Source: Pantoea nemavictus (GTDB taxonomy: Bacteria > Pseudomonadota > Gammaproteobacteria > Enterobacterales > Enterobacteriaceae). From it: a stretch of 64,000 nucleotides of DNA. The stretch lies in NCBI RefSeq assembly GCF_037479095.1, contig NZ_JBBGZW010000001.1:2790001-2854000 (forward strand), given 5' to 3'. The first letter of the stretch is position 1, and each line of letters opens with the position of its first letter. The notes under the pieces are model-generated. The model saw only the letters and a list, made by a program, of their open reading frames with translations, was not told where the DNA came from and did not search any database. Both the position numbers and the translations under genes were made by a program. Below are positions 26,567-36,399 of this stretch, piece after piece.

Positions 26567-26600
26567 AAAAATGCCGTCATGATGACGGCATTTTGTTTTT
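26567..26600. terminator. Bidirectional terminator between gpmB and rob
   Basis: AAAATGCCGTCATGATGACGGCATTTT forms a perfect stem with A and T flanks, suited to ending transcripts from both convergent genes. Confidence 0.88.
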
Positions 26601-27480
26601 AGTGATTTGTTTGCGGGCGAATCGGAATCAGGTATTCGCAGCGGATTTCCGCTGGCGGCTCGCTGCGTTTCTTGCCACCGTGGGTGAAGAAACGCTCGAT
26701 ATCCTGTCCCTGACGACGCACTAAACCGAGCGTTGGCATGCAGGTTCCGTACAGTAGCAGGATGAACTCACCCAGCGCACTGCGTGCACCGTTGTAAGTA
26801 AACTGCACGTAATCACCGGCTTCAACCACCACGCTTTGATTCGATTGCATACTCTTCGCCAGCTGATCGGCGGGCACCGCTGTGGTGTACAGAATCTCTT
26901 GCTCATCATCCTTTTCATGGCTGGCACGCACCTGATGCAGGCCGTACAGCACCGGCGGCACTGTGTCGGTTTCCAGCAGGAACTGTTTCCAGAAATGCAT
27001 GCGCATCTCATCGCGGTAGCTGGAAATTTGCTCCAGCGTGCAGGAGTAGCTCTGCGTCTGGCCCACCAACACCGTTTCCGGCAGCGTGACAAACTGCGCT
27101 TCCGGCAGGCTGCTATCGTCCAGGCGAATCGGCGGGCGAATACCGAACGAGTTCCACTCCGATGAGCGACGATACCAGGCGGGCGTTTGGTTGAACTGCT
27201 TTTTAAACGCGCGGGTAAAGGTCTGCTGTGAATCGAAACGATATTGTAGAGCGATGTCAAGGATGGGGCGGCTGGTCAGGCGTAACGCCACCGCGGCTTT
27301 CGACAGCCGACGCGCGCGGATATACGCGCCAATTGCGTGGCTGGTTACTTCCTTGAACATCCGCTGCAGGTGCCACTTGGAATAGCCTGCTTTCTGCGCA
27401 ACGTTATCTAATGAAAGCGGTTGGTCCAGATGGCTCTCCAGCCAGACAAGCAAATCGCGAATGATACCGGCTTGGTCCAT
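26599..27480 (-). CDS. rob: Right-origin-binding regulator Rob (AraC/XylS family)
   Basis: Transcription factor of 293 residues of the MarA/SoxS/Rob group. An N-terminal AraC-type DNA-binding domain of about 105 residues includes the recognition helix regions KWHLQRMFKEV and SQQTFTRAFKKQF. A C-terminal GyrI-like ligand-binding domain distinguishes Rob from MarA and SoxS. Known roles in E. coli are activation of efflux and stress genes and binding at oriC. It is divergent from creA, with a 194-bp spacer. Confidence 0.95.
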   Translation of the reverse strand: MDQAGIIRDLLVWLESHLDQPLSLDNVAQKAGYSKWHLQRMFKEVTSHAIGAYIRARRLSKAAVALRLTSRPILDIALQYRFDSQQTFTRAFKKQFNQTPAWYRRSSEWNSFGIRPPIRLDDSSLPEAQFVTLPETVLVGQTQSYSCTLEQISSYRDEMRMHFWKQFLLETDTVPPVLYGLHQVRASHEKDDEQEILYTTAVPADQLAKSMQSNQSVVVEAGDYVQFTYNGARSALGEFILLLYGTCMPTLGLVRRQGQDIERFFTHGGKKRSEPPAEIRCEYLIPIRPQTNH

Positions 27481-27674
27481 AAAACATCCTCATAACTCTC
27501 TGGTGGCGCAACTATGAAGTCGTCGAATAATAGCACGAAATGCACAAAAGCGTGGGGGCGGTTTGCTAATCGAGTGTGCTAAGTCAATGCGGGTTAAAAC
27601 CCGTTTAGGTTTGGTTCTGTGTTCAATTGACAGTACATTACATTCTCATCTATTCGATTGGCAATGGTAACTCA

Positions 27675-28148
27675 ATGACAATAGCTCGTATTCTTATAAT
27701 CACGCTGGCAACTTATGTGTTCAGCGCTGGCGTTCAGGCTGAAGAGATCGGCTCAGTTGACACGGTGTTCAAGATATTTGGCCCCGATCATAAGATCGTG
27801 GTCGAAGCCTTCGATGACCCCGATGTAAAAAATGTAACCTGTTATATCAGCCGGGCAAAAACCGGTGGTATCAAAGGGGGATTAGGTTTGGCGGAAGACA
27901 CGTCCGACTCAGCCATCTCCTGTCAACAGGTTGGGCCGGTAGAGCTTAGCGATAAAATCGCACAAGGCAAGTCGCAGGGCGAAGTGGTATTTAAAAAACG
28001 CACTTCACTGGTGTTTAAGAAGTTGCAGGTGGTGCGCTTCTTCGATCAAAAACGTCATGCGCTGGTGTATCTGAGTTACTCAGATAAGGTGGTAGACGGC
28101 TCGCCGAAGAATGCGCTAAGTGCCGTGCCGATCATGCCGTGGCATTAA
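27675..28148 (+). CDS. creA: CreA periplasmic/exported protein
   Basis: Conserved exported protein of unknown function, 157 residues, the same length as E. coli CreA. The signal peptide runs to about VFSAGVQA, and the mature part [19 protein letters not shown] is strongly conserved. The ATG at 27675 is chosen over the frame start at 27627 because it gives the signal peptide directly. In E. coli creA heads creABCD; here the next gene is arcA, so the CreBC two-component genes and creD are missing from this site. Confidence 0.93.
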   Translation: MTIARILIITLATYVFSAGVQAEEIGSVDTVFKIFGPDHKIVVEAFDDPDVKNVTCYISRAKTGGIKGGLGLAEDTSDSAISCQQVGPVELSDKIAQGKSQGEVVFKKRTSLVFKKLQVVRFFDQKRHALVYLSYSDKVVDGSPKNALSAVPIMPWH

Positions 28149-28157
28149 TACAGGCAT

Positions 28158-28183
28158 AAAAAAACGCCCTGACGGGCGTTTTT
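28158..28183. terminator. Bidirectional terminator between creA and arcA
   Basis: AAAAACGCCC-TGAC-GGGCGTTTTT, a short G+C stem flanked by A and T runs, lies between the convergent stops of creA and arcA. Confidence 0.88.
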
Positions 28184-28194
28184 CCTTTCAAAAC

Positions 28195-28911
28195 TTAGTC
28201 CTGCAGTTCGCCGCAGAAACGGTAACCTTCGCCGTGAATGGTGGCGATGATTTCTGGCGTATCTGGCGTGGATTCGAAATGCTTGCGAATGCGGCGGATG
28301 GTGACATCCACGGTACGGTCATGCGGCTTGAGCTCGCGGCCGGTCATCTTCTTCAGCAAGTCACCACGCGTTTGAATTTTGCCTGGATTCTCACAGAAGT
28401 GCAGCATGGCGCGGAATTCACTGCGCGGCAGCTTGTACTGGTCGCCGTTCGGGCTGATCAGTGAGCGGCTATTGATATCCAGCTCCCAGCCGTTAAAGCG
28501 ATAGCTTTCAACCTGGCGGCGCTCTTCACTCGGCATGGCCAGATTCATGGTTCGCGACAGCAAATTGCGCGCACGAATCGTCAGCTCACGTGGGTTGAAG
28601 GGTTTGGTGATGTAATCATCGGCACCAATTTCCAGACCGAGGATTTTATCCACTTCATTATCACGACCGGTCAGGAACATCAGCGCAACGTTTGCTTGTT
28701 CACGCAATTCGCGTGCCAGCAGCAAACCGTTTTTACCTGGCAGGTTGATATCCATGATCACCAGATTGACGTCGTTCTCCGTCAGGACCTGATGCATTTC
28801 GGCGCCGTCGGTGGCTTCATAGACCACGTAACCTTCTGCCTCAAAGATACTTTTGAGGGTGTTACGCGTGACCAGTTCGTCTTCAACGATAAGAATGTGC
28901 GGGGTCTGCAT
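28195..28911 (-). CDS. arcA: Aerobic respiration response regulator ArcA
   Basis: OmpR-family response regulator of 238 residues that represses aerobic metabolism under low oxygen, partner of the sensor ArcB (not in this window). The receiver domain has phospho-acceptor Asp54 in [14 protein letters not shown]-terminal winged helix binds DNA. The sequence is nearly identical to E. coli ArcA. A long 588-bp upstream region carries an FNR-type site at 29160-29173, consistent with the FNR-dependent transcription known in E. coli. Confidence 0.97.
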   Translation of the reverse strand: MQTPHILIVEDELVTRNTLKSIFEAEGYVVYEATDGAEMHQVLTENDVNLVIMDINLPGKNGLLLARELREQANVALMFLTGRDNEVDKILGLEIGADDYITKPFNPRELTIRARNLLSRTMNLAMPSEERRQVESYRFNGWELDINSRSLISPNGDQYKLPRSEFRAMLHFCENPGKIQTRGDLLKKMTGRELKPHDRTVDVTIRRIRKHFESTPDTPEIIATIHGEGYRFCGELQD

Positions 28912-29499
28912 GTTTCGCTACCTAAAATTTGCCAACAAATCGAAAACAGGGCGTACGTCGGTTACGCTATTTGCGGCAACCGGTATACGAAATAATCTTC
29001 GGAATACACCATCCATCTACGTCAACTTCAGTGTTAGCTCAGCCAGTCAGGATGGATATTTGCGCGCCCCGAGAATATCGGACAGGCGCTCATCCTAACC
29101 GTATTAACAGCAACCTAACAGCACCAACAACAACCGATAAGCATAAAAACAACGCTTCGTTGACTTATATCAAATGCAAGTGTAGCACGTTAACACTTTT
29201 ATGAAAAACTTCTCCAGGATTGCTAGTTTAGCTCACAAAATGCAGCATTTTTGCTACATTTATCCCTTATAGAAGCAAATGTTAAACGCGCAGGAATTTA
29301 TATTTCAATAAATTGAAAGGAAAGGGTTTTATATAAATTAAGTCCTATAATTTTGCTTATGCCTGCTAATTTACTCTACATGGAGATTTCCCGCTGTTTT
29401 AACATCGTTAACATCTTATTTTCTCATATCGCCGTGGTTGGTATTTTTTCTGCTGCATGCCAACATAAAGCGCGTTGTTAACCGTCCGATGGAAAAATC
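28912..29499. other. 588-bp arcA/yjtD divergent spacer
   Basis: Long intergenic region that must carry the arcA leader and promoters (leftward) and the yjtD promoter (rightward). Apart from the FNR site I see AT-rich sequence without strong hairpins or a convincing gene. A 33-codon frame at 29380-29481 is hydrophobic but has no ribosome-binding sequence. I do not recognise an E. coli yjjY equivalent. Confidence 0.6.
29160..29173. promoter_or_regulatory. FNR-type site upstream of arcA
   Basis: TTGACTTATATCAA matches the FNR consensus TTGAT-N4-ATCAA with one mismatch. It lies about 250 bases upstream of the arcA ATG, so it would serve a promoter with a long leader, as reported for E. coli arcA. 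Confidence 0.65.
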
Positions 29500-30204
29500 A
29501 TGCATTTCCCCTTAATCCTTGTTTCTCCCGCCCGTCCGGAAAATATCGGCGCGGCTGCCCGTGCCATGAAAACCATGGGATTTAGCGAGTTGCGTATTGT
29601 CGCCAGCGATGCCTGGCAGGACCCCGCTGCACGACGTGTGGCACACGGTGCCGGCGAGATCCTTGATAACGTGAAAACCTATGCCACGCTGAGCGAGGCG
29701 CTCAAGGATGTCGATTTCTCGGTGGCGACCACCGCGCGCAGCCGTGCAAAGTTCCGCTACTACGCTACGCCGGCGCAGGTGGAAAATATCCTGCAAGAGA
29801 AGCGCCAATGGCTGAGCCGCATCGCACTGGTTTTTGGCCGTGAGGACAGCGGGTTAACCAATGAGGAGCTGGAGCAGGTTGACCTGTTGACCGGCATTCC
29901 GATGGCAAATGACTATCCATCACTTAACCTCGGCCAGGCCGTGATGGTCTATTGCTATCAGCTGTCAGCGCTGAATCAAATTGCGGCCGAACCTGCCGAA
30001 GCGGCAAACGCGCATCAACTGCAGGCGCTGCGTGAGCGTTTTCATCAGCTGTTGGCGAAGCTGGATGTCAGCGATGACGTCAAAATGGCTGACTGGATCG
30101 ACCAGCGTATTGGCCTGCTGGAACAGCGCGACAGCGCTATGCTGCATCGCTTGTTACACGACGTAGAAAAAAAACTTATAGATAATTGCTCGGATAAATC
30201 CTGA
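29500..30204 (+). CDS. yjtD: TrmJ-like RNA methyltransferase YjtD (LasT)
   Basis: SPOUT-class RNA 2'-O-methyltransferase of 234 residues. The N-terminal VSPARPENIGAAARAMKTMG, the central ALVFGREDSGLTNEEL and the SLNLGQAVMVYCYQ motif form the SAM-binding trefoil knot of the TrmH/TrmJ family. It lies between arcA and the thr operon as lasT/yjtD does in E. coli. The RNA target is not established for this paralogue of TrmJ. Confidence 0.9.
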   Translation: MHFPLILVSPARPENIGAAARAMKTMGFSELRIVASDAWQDPAARRVAHGAGEILDNVKTYATLSEALKDVDFSVATTARSRAKFRYYATPAQVENILQEKRQWLSRIALVFGREDSGLTNEELEQVDLLTGIPMANDYPSLNLGQAVMVYCYQLSALNQIAAEPAEAANAHQLQALRERFHQLLAKLDVSDDVKMADWIDQRIGLLEQRDSAMLHRLLHDVEKKLIDNCSDKS

Positions 30205-30393
30205 GTTGGCAGTGACTGATCGTGGAAATCGCAGCCTCTTATGAACGATCCCGATACGATTTGTGCCAGCAAGCGCACTACTGCGCAGCCGTGCCGTCCG
30301 TGTGCTTAGGACAAATTCGTTGACTTAATGTGCCCTTTGCTTTACTTCTGGAAGGCAGACGGACAAGACAAAGACAGACAGAAAAAAATCTAA

Positions 30394-30465
30394 ATGCGTA
30401 AACTCAGCCTGAACACCACAATTATTATTACCACCACCATTACCACAGGTAACGGTGCGGGCTGA
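30394..30465 (+). CDS. thrL: thr operon leader peptide ThrL
   Basis: Leader peptide of 23 residues, MRKLSLNTTIIITTTITTGN then GAG, containing seven Thr and four Ile codons. Ribosome stalling at these codons when charged tRNA-Thr or tRNA-Ile is scarce disrupts the downstream terminator. A possible promoter has TTGACT at 30320-30325 as in E. coli, but its -10 is weak. The E. coli peptide is 21 residues and ends in the same GNGAG. Confidence 0.93.
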   Translation: MRKLSLNTTIIITTTITTGNGAG

Positions 30466-30486
30466 CGCATACAGGAAAAACAAAGA

Positions 30487-30522
30487 AAAAAGCCCGCACC
30501 TAAACAGTGCGGGCTTTTTTTT
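30487..30522 (+). terminator. thr attenuator
   Basis: Stem AGCCCGCAC (30491-30499) pairs with GTGCGGGCT (30507-30515) and is followed by eight T residues. It lies between thrL and thrA and is the attenuation terminator of the thr operon. Confidence 0.93.
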
Positions 30523-30549
30523 CGGCAAAAATTCAGGAGAGCTTCAACT

Positions 30550-33012
30550 ATGCGAGTGCTGAAATTCGGCGGAACCTCAGTAGCCAATGCGGATCGTTTT
30601 CTCCGCGTGGCGGACATTCTGGAAAGCAATGCACAACAGGGACAGGTTGCGACCGTACTCTCTGCACCAGCGAAAATTACCAATCATCTGGTGGCGATGA
30701 TTGAGAAAACCATCAGCGGTCAGGACACGTTGCCGAATATCAGCGATGCCGAACGTATTTTTGCCGACCTGCTGCAAGGCCTGCATGATGCACAGCCGGG
30801 CTTTGATTTCGATGGATTGAAAACCCGCGTGCAATTGGAGTTAGCGCAGCTGAAGCAAGTGCTGCACGGCATCAGCCTGCTGGGCCAATGTCCGGACGCC
30901 GTCAACGCTGCCATCATCTGCCGTGGCGAGAAGCTGTCGATTGCCATAATGGAAGCGCTGCTGCAAGCGCGCGGCCACAAGGTGACCGTTATCGATCCGG
31001 TGGAGAAACTGCTGGCGGTTGGTCATTACCTCGAATCCACCGTGGATATTGCCGAATCCACACGTCGCATCGCCGCCAGCCAGATCCCATCCGATCACTT
31101 TATCCTGATGGCCGGTTTCACCGCTGGCAATGAGAAGGGCGAATTAGTGGTGCTGGGCCGTAACGGTTCTGACTATTCTGCCGCCGTGTTGGCCGCTTGC
31201 CTGCGCGCAGACTGCTGTGAAATCTGGACTGACGTCGACGGCGTCTACACCTGCGATCCACGTCAGGTGCCTGATGCCCGCTTACTGAAATCGATGTCTT
31301 ATCAGGAAGCGATGGAGCTCTCCTATTTCGGCGCCAAAGTGCTGCATCCGCGTACCATCGCGCCTATCGCTCAGTTCCAGATTCCCTGCCTGATCAAAAA
31401 CACCGCCAATCCGCAAGCGCCGGGCACCTTGATCGGTGGCGAAGGCGAGCTGGATGAAAATCCGGTGAAAGGCATCACCAACCTGAACAACATGGCGATG
31501 TTTAACGTTTCCGGCCCGGGTATGAAAGGCATGGTGGGCATGGCGGCGCGCGTGTTCGCGGCGATGTCCCGCACCGGCATTTCGGTGGTGTTGATCACCC
31601 AATCCTCTTCGGAATACAGCATCAGCTTCTGCGTACCGCAAAGCGATCAGGCGCGGGCGCGTCGCGTGCTGGAAGAGGAGTTCTATCTGGAGTTGAAAGA
31701 TGGCTTACTCGATCCGCTGGACGTGCTGGAACAGCTGGCGGTGATCTCGGTGGTGGGCGATGGCATGCGCACGCTGCGCGGCATCTCGGCCAAATTCTTC
31801 TCGGCGCTGGCACGCGCCAATATCAATATCGTGGCGATTGCTCAGGGCTCATCTGAGCGTTCTATCTCGGTGGTGGTGAGCAACGATGAAGTCACCACCG
31901 GCGTGCGCGTGGTGCACCAGATGCTGTTCGCCACCGATCAGGTGATTGAAGTGTTTGTGGTGGGCGTTGGCGGTGTCGGTGCGGCGCTACTCGATCAGTT
32001 GCACCGCCAGCAAACGTGGCTGAAACAGAAGCATATCGATCTGCGCGTGTGCGGCATCGCTAACTCGCGTGCACTGTTAACCAACGTGCACGGTATCGAT
32101 CTCAGCAACTGGAAGGCGGAACTGAGCGAAGCCAAAGAGCCGTTCAATCTCGGCCGCTTGATTCGTTTGGTGAAGGAGTATCACCTGCTGAATCCGGTGA
32201 TCGTCGATTGTACCTCCAGCCAGGCGGTCGCCGATCAGTACGCGGATTTCCTCGCCGAAGGTTTCCATGTGGTTACGCCGAACAAAAAAGCCAATACCTC
32301 TTCATGGAATTACTACCAGCAGATGCGCGCTGCAGCGGCGAAATCGCGCCGTAAATTCCTGTATGACACCAACGTCGGTGCCGGTTTGCCGGTGATCGAA
32401 AACCTGCAGAACCTGATGAATGCCGGTGATGAGCTGATCAAGTTCTCCGGTATTCTCTCTGGCTCGCTCTCCTTCATCTTCGGCAAACTGGATGAAGGCG
32501 TTTCGTTGTCAGAAGCCACTAAAATGGCGCGTGAGATGGGCTTTACCGAACCGGATCCGCGTGACGATCTTTCCGGCACCGACGTGGCGCGTAAGCTGCT
32601 GATTCTGGCGCGCGAAGCCGGGCATCAGCTGGAACTCAGCGATATCGATATCGAACCACTGCTGCCCGCCAGCCTGACGGATATCCCCGACGTTGAACAA
32701 TTCATGGAACGCCTGCCGGAGCTGGATAACGCCTTTGCGGCGCGCGTTGCCAAAGCGCGTGACGAAGGTAAAGTATTACGCTTCGTCGGCGCGATCGAAG
32801 AGGGCGGCGTCTGCAAAGTGAAGATTGATGCGGTGGACGGCAACGATCCGCTGTACAAAGTGAAGAACGGTGAGAACGCGCTGGCATTTTACAGCCGCTA
32901 CTATCAGCCAATCCCGCTGGTTCTGCGTGGATATGGCGCCGGGAATGATGTCACAGCAGCGGGCGTGTTTGCTGACCTGCTGCGTACGCTGTCGTGGAAG
33001 TTGGGAGTTTGA
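30550..33012 (+). CDS. thrA: Bifunctional aspartokinase I/homoserine dehydrogenase I
   Basis: First enzyme of the threonine branch, 820 residues. An N-terminal aspartokinase ([12 protein letters not shown] at about 5-16) is followed by two ACT-like regulatory modules that bind threonine. A C-terminal NAD(P)-dependent homoserine dehydrogenase has the Rossmann motif [11 protein letters not shown] near residue 472. Length and fusion match E. coli ThrA exactly, and feedback inhibition by threonine is expected. CAGGAG lies upstream of the ATG. Its stop overlaps the alternative thrB start (TGATG). Confidence 0.98.
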   Translation: MRVLKFGGTSVANADRFLRVADILESNAQQGQVATVLSAPAKITNHLVAMIEKTISGQDTLPNISDAERIFADLLQGLHDAQPGFDFDGLKTRVQLELAQLKQVLHGISLLGQCPDAVNAAIICRGEKLSIAIMEALLQARGHKVTVIDPVEKLLAVGHYLESTVDIAESTRRIAASQIPSDHFILMAGFTAGNEKGELVVLGRNGSDYSAAVLAACLRADCCEIWTDVDGVYTCDPRQVPDARLLKSMSYQEAMELSYFGAKVLHPRTIAPIAQFQIPCLIKNTANPQAPGTLIGGEGELDENPVKGITNLNNMAMFNVSGPGMKGMVGMAARVFAAMSRTGISVVLITQSSSEYSISFCVPQSDQARARRVLEEEFYLELKDGLLDPLDVLEQLAVISVVGDGMRTLRGISAKFFSALARANINIVAIAQGSSERSISVVVSNDEVTTGVRVVHQMLFATDQVIEVFVVGVGGVGAALLDQLHRQQTWLKQKHIDLRVCGIANSRALLTNVHGIDLSNWKAELSEAKEPFNLGRLIRLVKEYHLLNPVIVDCTSSQAVADQYADFLAEGFHVVTPNKKANTSSWNYYQQMRAAAAKSRRKFLYDTNVGAGLPVIENLQNLMNAGDELIKFSGILSGSLSFIFGKLDEGVSLSEATKMAREMGFTEPDPRDDLSGTDVARKLLILAREAGHQLELSDIDIEPLLPASLTDIPDVEQFMERLPELDNAFAARVAKARDEGKVLRFVGAIEEGGVCKVKIDAVDGNDPLYKVKNGENALAFYSRYYQPIPLVLRGYGAGNDVTAAGVFADLLRTLSWKLGV

Positions 33013-33014
33013 TG

Positions 33015-33944
33015 ATGGTAAAAATTTATGCACCGGCCTCGATAGGTAACGTCAGCGTCGGCTTTGATGTGCTTGGCGCGGCGGTTTCGCCGGTGGATGG
33101 CACCTTGCTGGGCGATTGCGTATCCGTGGAAGCCGCCGACAGCTTTAGCCTGGTGAACTCCGGGCGCTTTGTCAGCAAACTGCCGAGCAATCCGCAGGAG
33201 AATATCGTTTATCAGTGCTGGGAGCGTTTTTGCCAGGCGATTGGCAAACAAATTCCGGTGGCGATGACGCTGGAAAAAAATATGCCGATCGGTTCCGGCC
33301 TCGGTTCGAGCGCTTGCTCAGTGGTCGCCGGCTTGATGGCGATGAACGAATTCTGCGGCAATCCGTTGAATGATACTGAACTGCTGGCGCTGATGGGCGA
33401 GCTGGAAGGACGTATCTCCGGCAGCGTACACTTTGATAACGTTGCGCCATGCTTCCTCGGCGGCGTGCAGTTGATGATTGAAGAGAACGGCATTATTAGC
33501 CAGCACGTGCCGTGCTTTGACGAATGGCTGTGGGTGATGGCCTATCCGGGGATTAAAGTCTCCACCGCCGAAGCGCGCGCCATTCTGCCAGCACAATATC
33601 GCAAAGAGGATGCCATCAAGCATGGTCGTCTGCTGGCGGGCTTTATTCACGCCTGTCATACGCGTCAGCCTGGGCTTGCGGCTAAACTTATGCAGGATGT
33701 TATCGCTGAGCCGTATCGTACCAAACTGCTGCCGGGCTTCGCCGATGCGCGTAAAGCCGCACAGGATATTGGCGCACTGGCGTGCGGCATTTCGGGTTCT
33801 GGCCCGACACTTTTCGCCGTTTGCAACGAGATGGCAACGGCACAGCGGATGGCGGACTGGTTGAGCCAGCACTATCTGCAGAATGAAGAAGGTTTCGTCC
33901 ACATCTGCCGTCTTGATACGGCTGGCGCACGTAAATTGGGATAA
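33015..33944 (+). CDS. thrB: Homoserine kinase ThrB
   Basis: GHMP-family kinase of 309 residues that phosphorylates homoserine. The ATP-binding motif [13 protein letters not shown] is near residue 90, and the C-terminal [11 protein letters not shown] motif is intact. Two adjacent ATG codons exist; 33015 gives the E. coli-like MVKIYAPAS start, while 33012 would add one Met and overlap the thrA stop. It is the second gene of thrABC, with thrC three bases downstream. Confidence 0.97.
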   Translation: MVKIYAPASIGNVSVGFDVLGAAVSPVDGTLLGDCVSVEAADSFSLVNSGRFVSKLPSNPQENIVYQCWERFCQAIGKQIPVAMTLEKNMPIGSGLGSSACSVVAGLMAMNEFCGNPLNDTELLALMGELEGRISGSVHFDNVAPCFLGGVQLMIEENGIISQHVPCFDEWLWVMAYPGIKVSTAEARAILPAQYRKEDAIKHGRLLAGFIHACHTRQPGLAAKLMQDVIAEPYRTKLLPGFADARKAAQDIGALACGISGSGPTLFAVCNEMATAQRMADWLSQHYLQNEEGFVHICRLDTAGARKLG

Positions 33945-33947
33945 CGC

Positions 33948-35231
33948 ATGAAACTCTACAACCTTAAGGATCACAACGAGCAGGTCAGTTTTGCTCAGGC
34001 GGTTAAACAGGGCCTCGGCTCGCAGCAAGGGCTGTTTTTCCCGCTCGAACTGCCGGAATTCGAACTGACCGATATCGATGTCATGCTGGAGATGGATTTC
34101 GTCAGCCGCAGTAGCAAAATTCTGTCTGCCTATATTGGTGATGAAATTGCCGCGCATCAGCTGGCCGAGCGCGTGAAAAACGCCTTCGCTTTCCCGGCTC
34201 CGGTGGCGAAGGTTAGCGAGGATGTGGCTTGCCTTGAACTGTTCCACGGACCGACGCTGGCGTTCAAAGATTTCGGCGGCCGCTTTATGGCGCAGATGCT
34301 CTCGTATGTGAGCGGTGCGGATGAGCAGATCACCATTCTGACCGCGACTTCCGGTGATACCGGTGCCGCGGTAGCGCATGCGTTCTACGGCATGGAGAAC
34401 GTGCGCGTGGTGATTCTCTATCCGCAGGGCAAAATCAGCCCGCTGCAGGAGAAACTGTTCTGTACGCTGGGCGGGAATATCGAAACCATCGCGGTTGAGG
34501 GCGATTTCGATGCCTGTCAGGCGCTGGTGAAACAGGCATTTGATGATGAAGAGCTGAAAAAGGCGATTGGCCTGAACTCGGCGAACTCGATCAACATCAG
34601 TCGCCTGCTGGCACAGATTTGCTACTACTTCGAAGCGGTGGCGCAACTGCCACAAGAGCAGCGTAATCAGCTGGTGGTTTCCGTACCAAGTGGAAACTTC
34701 GGTGACCTGACGGCGGGCCTATTGGCGAAATCACTCGGTCTGCCGATCAAGCGTTTTATCGCTGCGACTAATGCCAATGACACGGTGCCGCGCTTCCTCG
34801 GCAACGGTGCATGGCAGCCAAACGCGACGGTGGCAACGCTGTCGAACGCGATGGATGTCAGCCAGCCGAACAACTGGCCGCGCGTGGAAGAGCTGTTCCG
34901 CCGTAAAACCTGGCGTTTAACCGATCTGGCTTACGGCGCGGTTTCAGATGAAACCACCCAATCCACCATGCGCGAGCTGGCGGAGATTGGCTACATCTCT
35001 GAACCGCATGCGGCAATTGCCTATCGTCTGCTGCGCGATAACCTGCAGGAGGGCGAATATGGCCTGTTCCTCGGGACTGCGCATCCGGCGAAGTTCAAAG
35101 AGAGCGTGGATGAGATTCTGGGCCAGGATCTGCCACTGCCGAAAGAGCTGGCCGAGCGTGCCGATTTGCCGCTGCTGTCACACAATCTGAAAGGCGATTT
35201 CGCTGAGCTGCGGGCGTTTTTGCTGAAGTAA
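33948..35231 (+). CDS. thrC: Threonine synthase ThrC
   Basis: PLP enzyme of 427 residues that converts O-phosphohomoserine to threonine. The PLP-binding Lys is in TLAFKDFGGR near residue 107, and the ITILTATSGDTGAAVAHAF phosphate-binding region follows. It completes the thr operon. Directly after its stop comes a 139-bp palindromic repeat (35248-35386), which may serve as the transcript end because no simple T-run terminator is seen. Confidence 0.97.
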   Translation: MKLYNLKDHNEQVSFAQAVKQGLGSQQGLFFPLELPEFELTDIDVMLEMDFVSRSSKILSAYIGDEIAAHQLAERVKNAFAFPAPVAKVSEDVACLELFHGPTLAFKDFGGRFMAQMLSYVSGADEQITILTATSGDTGAAVAHAFYGMENVRVVILYPQGKISPLQEKLFCTLGGNIETIAVEGDFDACQALVKQAFDDEELKKAIGLNSANSINISRLLAQICYYFEAVAQLPQEQRNQLVVSVPSGNFGDLTAGLLAKSLGLPIKRFIAATNANDTVPRFLGNGAWQPNATVATLSNAMDVSQPNNWPRVEELFRRKTWRLTDLAYGAVSDETTQSTMRELAEIGYISEPHAAIAYRLLRDNLQEGEYGLFLGTAHPAKFKESVDEILGQDLPLPKELAERADLPLLSHNLKGDFAELRAFLLK

Positions 35232-35247
35232 GTGCTGGCTGGGGTAA

Positions 35248-35386
35248 GTGCTCGCTGTCCCCCATCCCGGCCTTCCCCCGCAAGCGGGGGAAGGAGACGC
35301 TGCCACATGCAGCTTCCAAACTCACATATTGCAGCATCTTCCTCCCCCATTTATGGGGGAGGACCGAGGAGGGGGGCAGCGAGCAC
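35248..35386. repeat. MITE-like palindromic element, copy 2 (after thrC)
   Basis: The same element as at 15234-15370, in opposite orientation. Its ends are GTGCTCGCTG and CAGCGAGCAC, with internal hairpins CCTTCCCCCGCAAGCGGGGG and CCTCCCCCATTTATGGGGGAGG; its central inverted pair is more degenerate than in copy 1. It sits between convergent thrC and yaaA. Confidence 0.85.
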
Positions 35387-35409
35387 AATCCAGGGCAGCG
35401 CTTGCTAAA

Positions 35410-36186
35410 CTATTTCTGCTCGCGGCGCTTAAACACCAGCTCGTTATCTTTGCTTTCTGCCGCATCAATGAAGTAGCCATCCACATCGAATTTCTTCAAC
35501 TGCGCTGGCTTGGTCAGGCGATTCTGAATCACATAGCGGCTCATCAAACCACGCGCTTTTTTGGCGTAGAAGCTGATGACTTTAAACTTGCCGTTCTTCT
35601 CATCGAGGAACACCGGCTTGATCAATTCGCCATTGAGTTTCTTCGGCTTAATGGCTTTGAAATACTCATCGGATGCCAGATTAATCAGCACTTCATCGCC
35701 TTGCTCAGCAATCGCCTCGTTGAGCTTCTCTGTCAGCAGATCGCCCCAGAAGCCGTAAAGGTCTTTCCCGGCCGGATTCGCCAGCTTAATCCCCATCTCC
35801 AGGCGATAGGGCTGCATTAAATCGAGCGGACGCAGCAAGCCGTATAAGCCGGAAAGCATGCGCAAGTGCTGCTGGGCAAACTCAAAGTCGCCATCGCTAA
35901 AGGTTTCTGCCTGCAAACCGGTATACACATCGCCTTTAAAGGCCAGAATCGCCTGACGTGCGTTATCCAGCGAGAAGGGCGGCTGCCACTGGTTAAAACG
36001 CTCGGCATTCAGATTCGCCAGCTTGTCGCTGATGCTCATCAGTGAGCTGATTTGCGCCGGTGAAAGATCGCGCGCAACGTCAATTAATTGGTGTGATTTT
36101 TCTAACAGCGCCGGTTGGGTAAAGCGTTGGGTCGCCAGCGGGCTTTCATAGTCCAGTGTCTTCGCTGGCGAGATTACCATCAGCAT
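35410..36186 (-). CDS. yaaA: Peroxide-stress protein YaaA
   Basis: DUF328/UPF0246 protein of 258 residues. In E. coli the OxyR-regulated YaaA limits free intracellular iron and protects DNA during peroxide stress. The conserved N-terminal [17 protein letters not shown] and the [22 protein letters not shown] stretch (about residues 101-122) identify the family. It is convergent with thrC and divergent from talB. yaaX and yaaJ, its neighbours in E. coli, are absent. Confidence 0.95.
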   Translation of the reverse strand: MLMVISPAKTLDYESPLATQRFTQPALLEKSHQLIDVARDLSPAQISSLMSISDKLANLNAERFNQWQPPFSLDNARQAILAFKGDVYTGLQAETFSDGDFEFAQQHLRMLSGLYGLLRPLDLMQPYRLEMGIKLANPAGKDLYGFWGDLLTEKLNEAIAEQGDEVLINLASDEYFKAIKPKKLNGELIKPVFLDEKNGKFKVISFYAKKARGLMSRYVIQNRLTKPAQLKKFDVDGYFIDAAESKDNELVFKRREQK

Positions 36187-36399
36187 CGTTTACGTCCTCG
36201 TTGACCCGCAGGTTTATCAGGGAATTGAAGGGAAAAATGTCGCAGGGAGTGTAGCAAAAAAGCCGCAGAGATCGGCAAATCACTGCCATTTGTTAGCGCT
36301 ATCGTAAAGGGCACTTCGTGGTGTTGCGCCGTCACTTGCGCGTGATATTATCGCAACAGCCTTTTACACCCTGACAGTCAACCTAAGAGAAAGAGAACC

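Noticed and set aside
29380..29481. 33-codon hydrophobic frame upstream of yjtD
   Set aside because: No ribosome-binding sequence and no similarity I recognise; too short to call without conservation data.
30205..30393. Firm thr promoter call
   Set aside because: TTGACT at 30320-30325 is suggestive by comparison with E. coli, but no acceptable -10 follows at 16-18 bases, so it is only mentioned under thrL.
33318..34655. 445-codon open frame on the minus strand
   Set aside because: It lies antisense to thrB and thrC, which are certain genes; its composition follows their third-base pattern and it has no recognisable domain.
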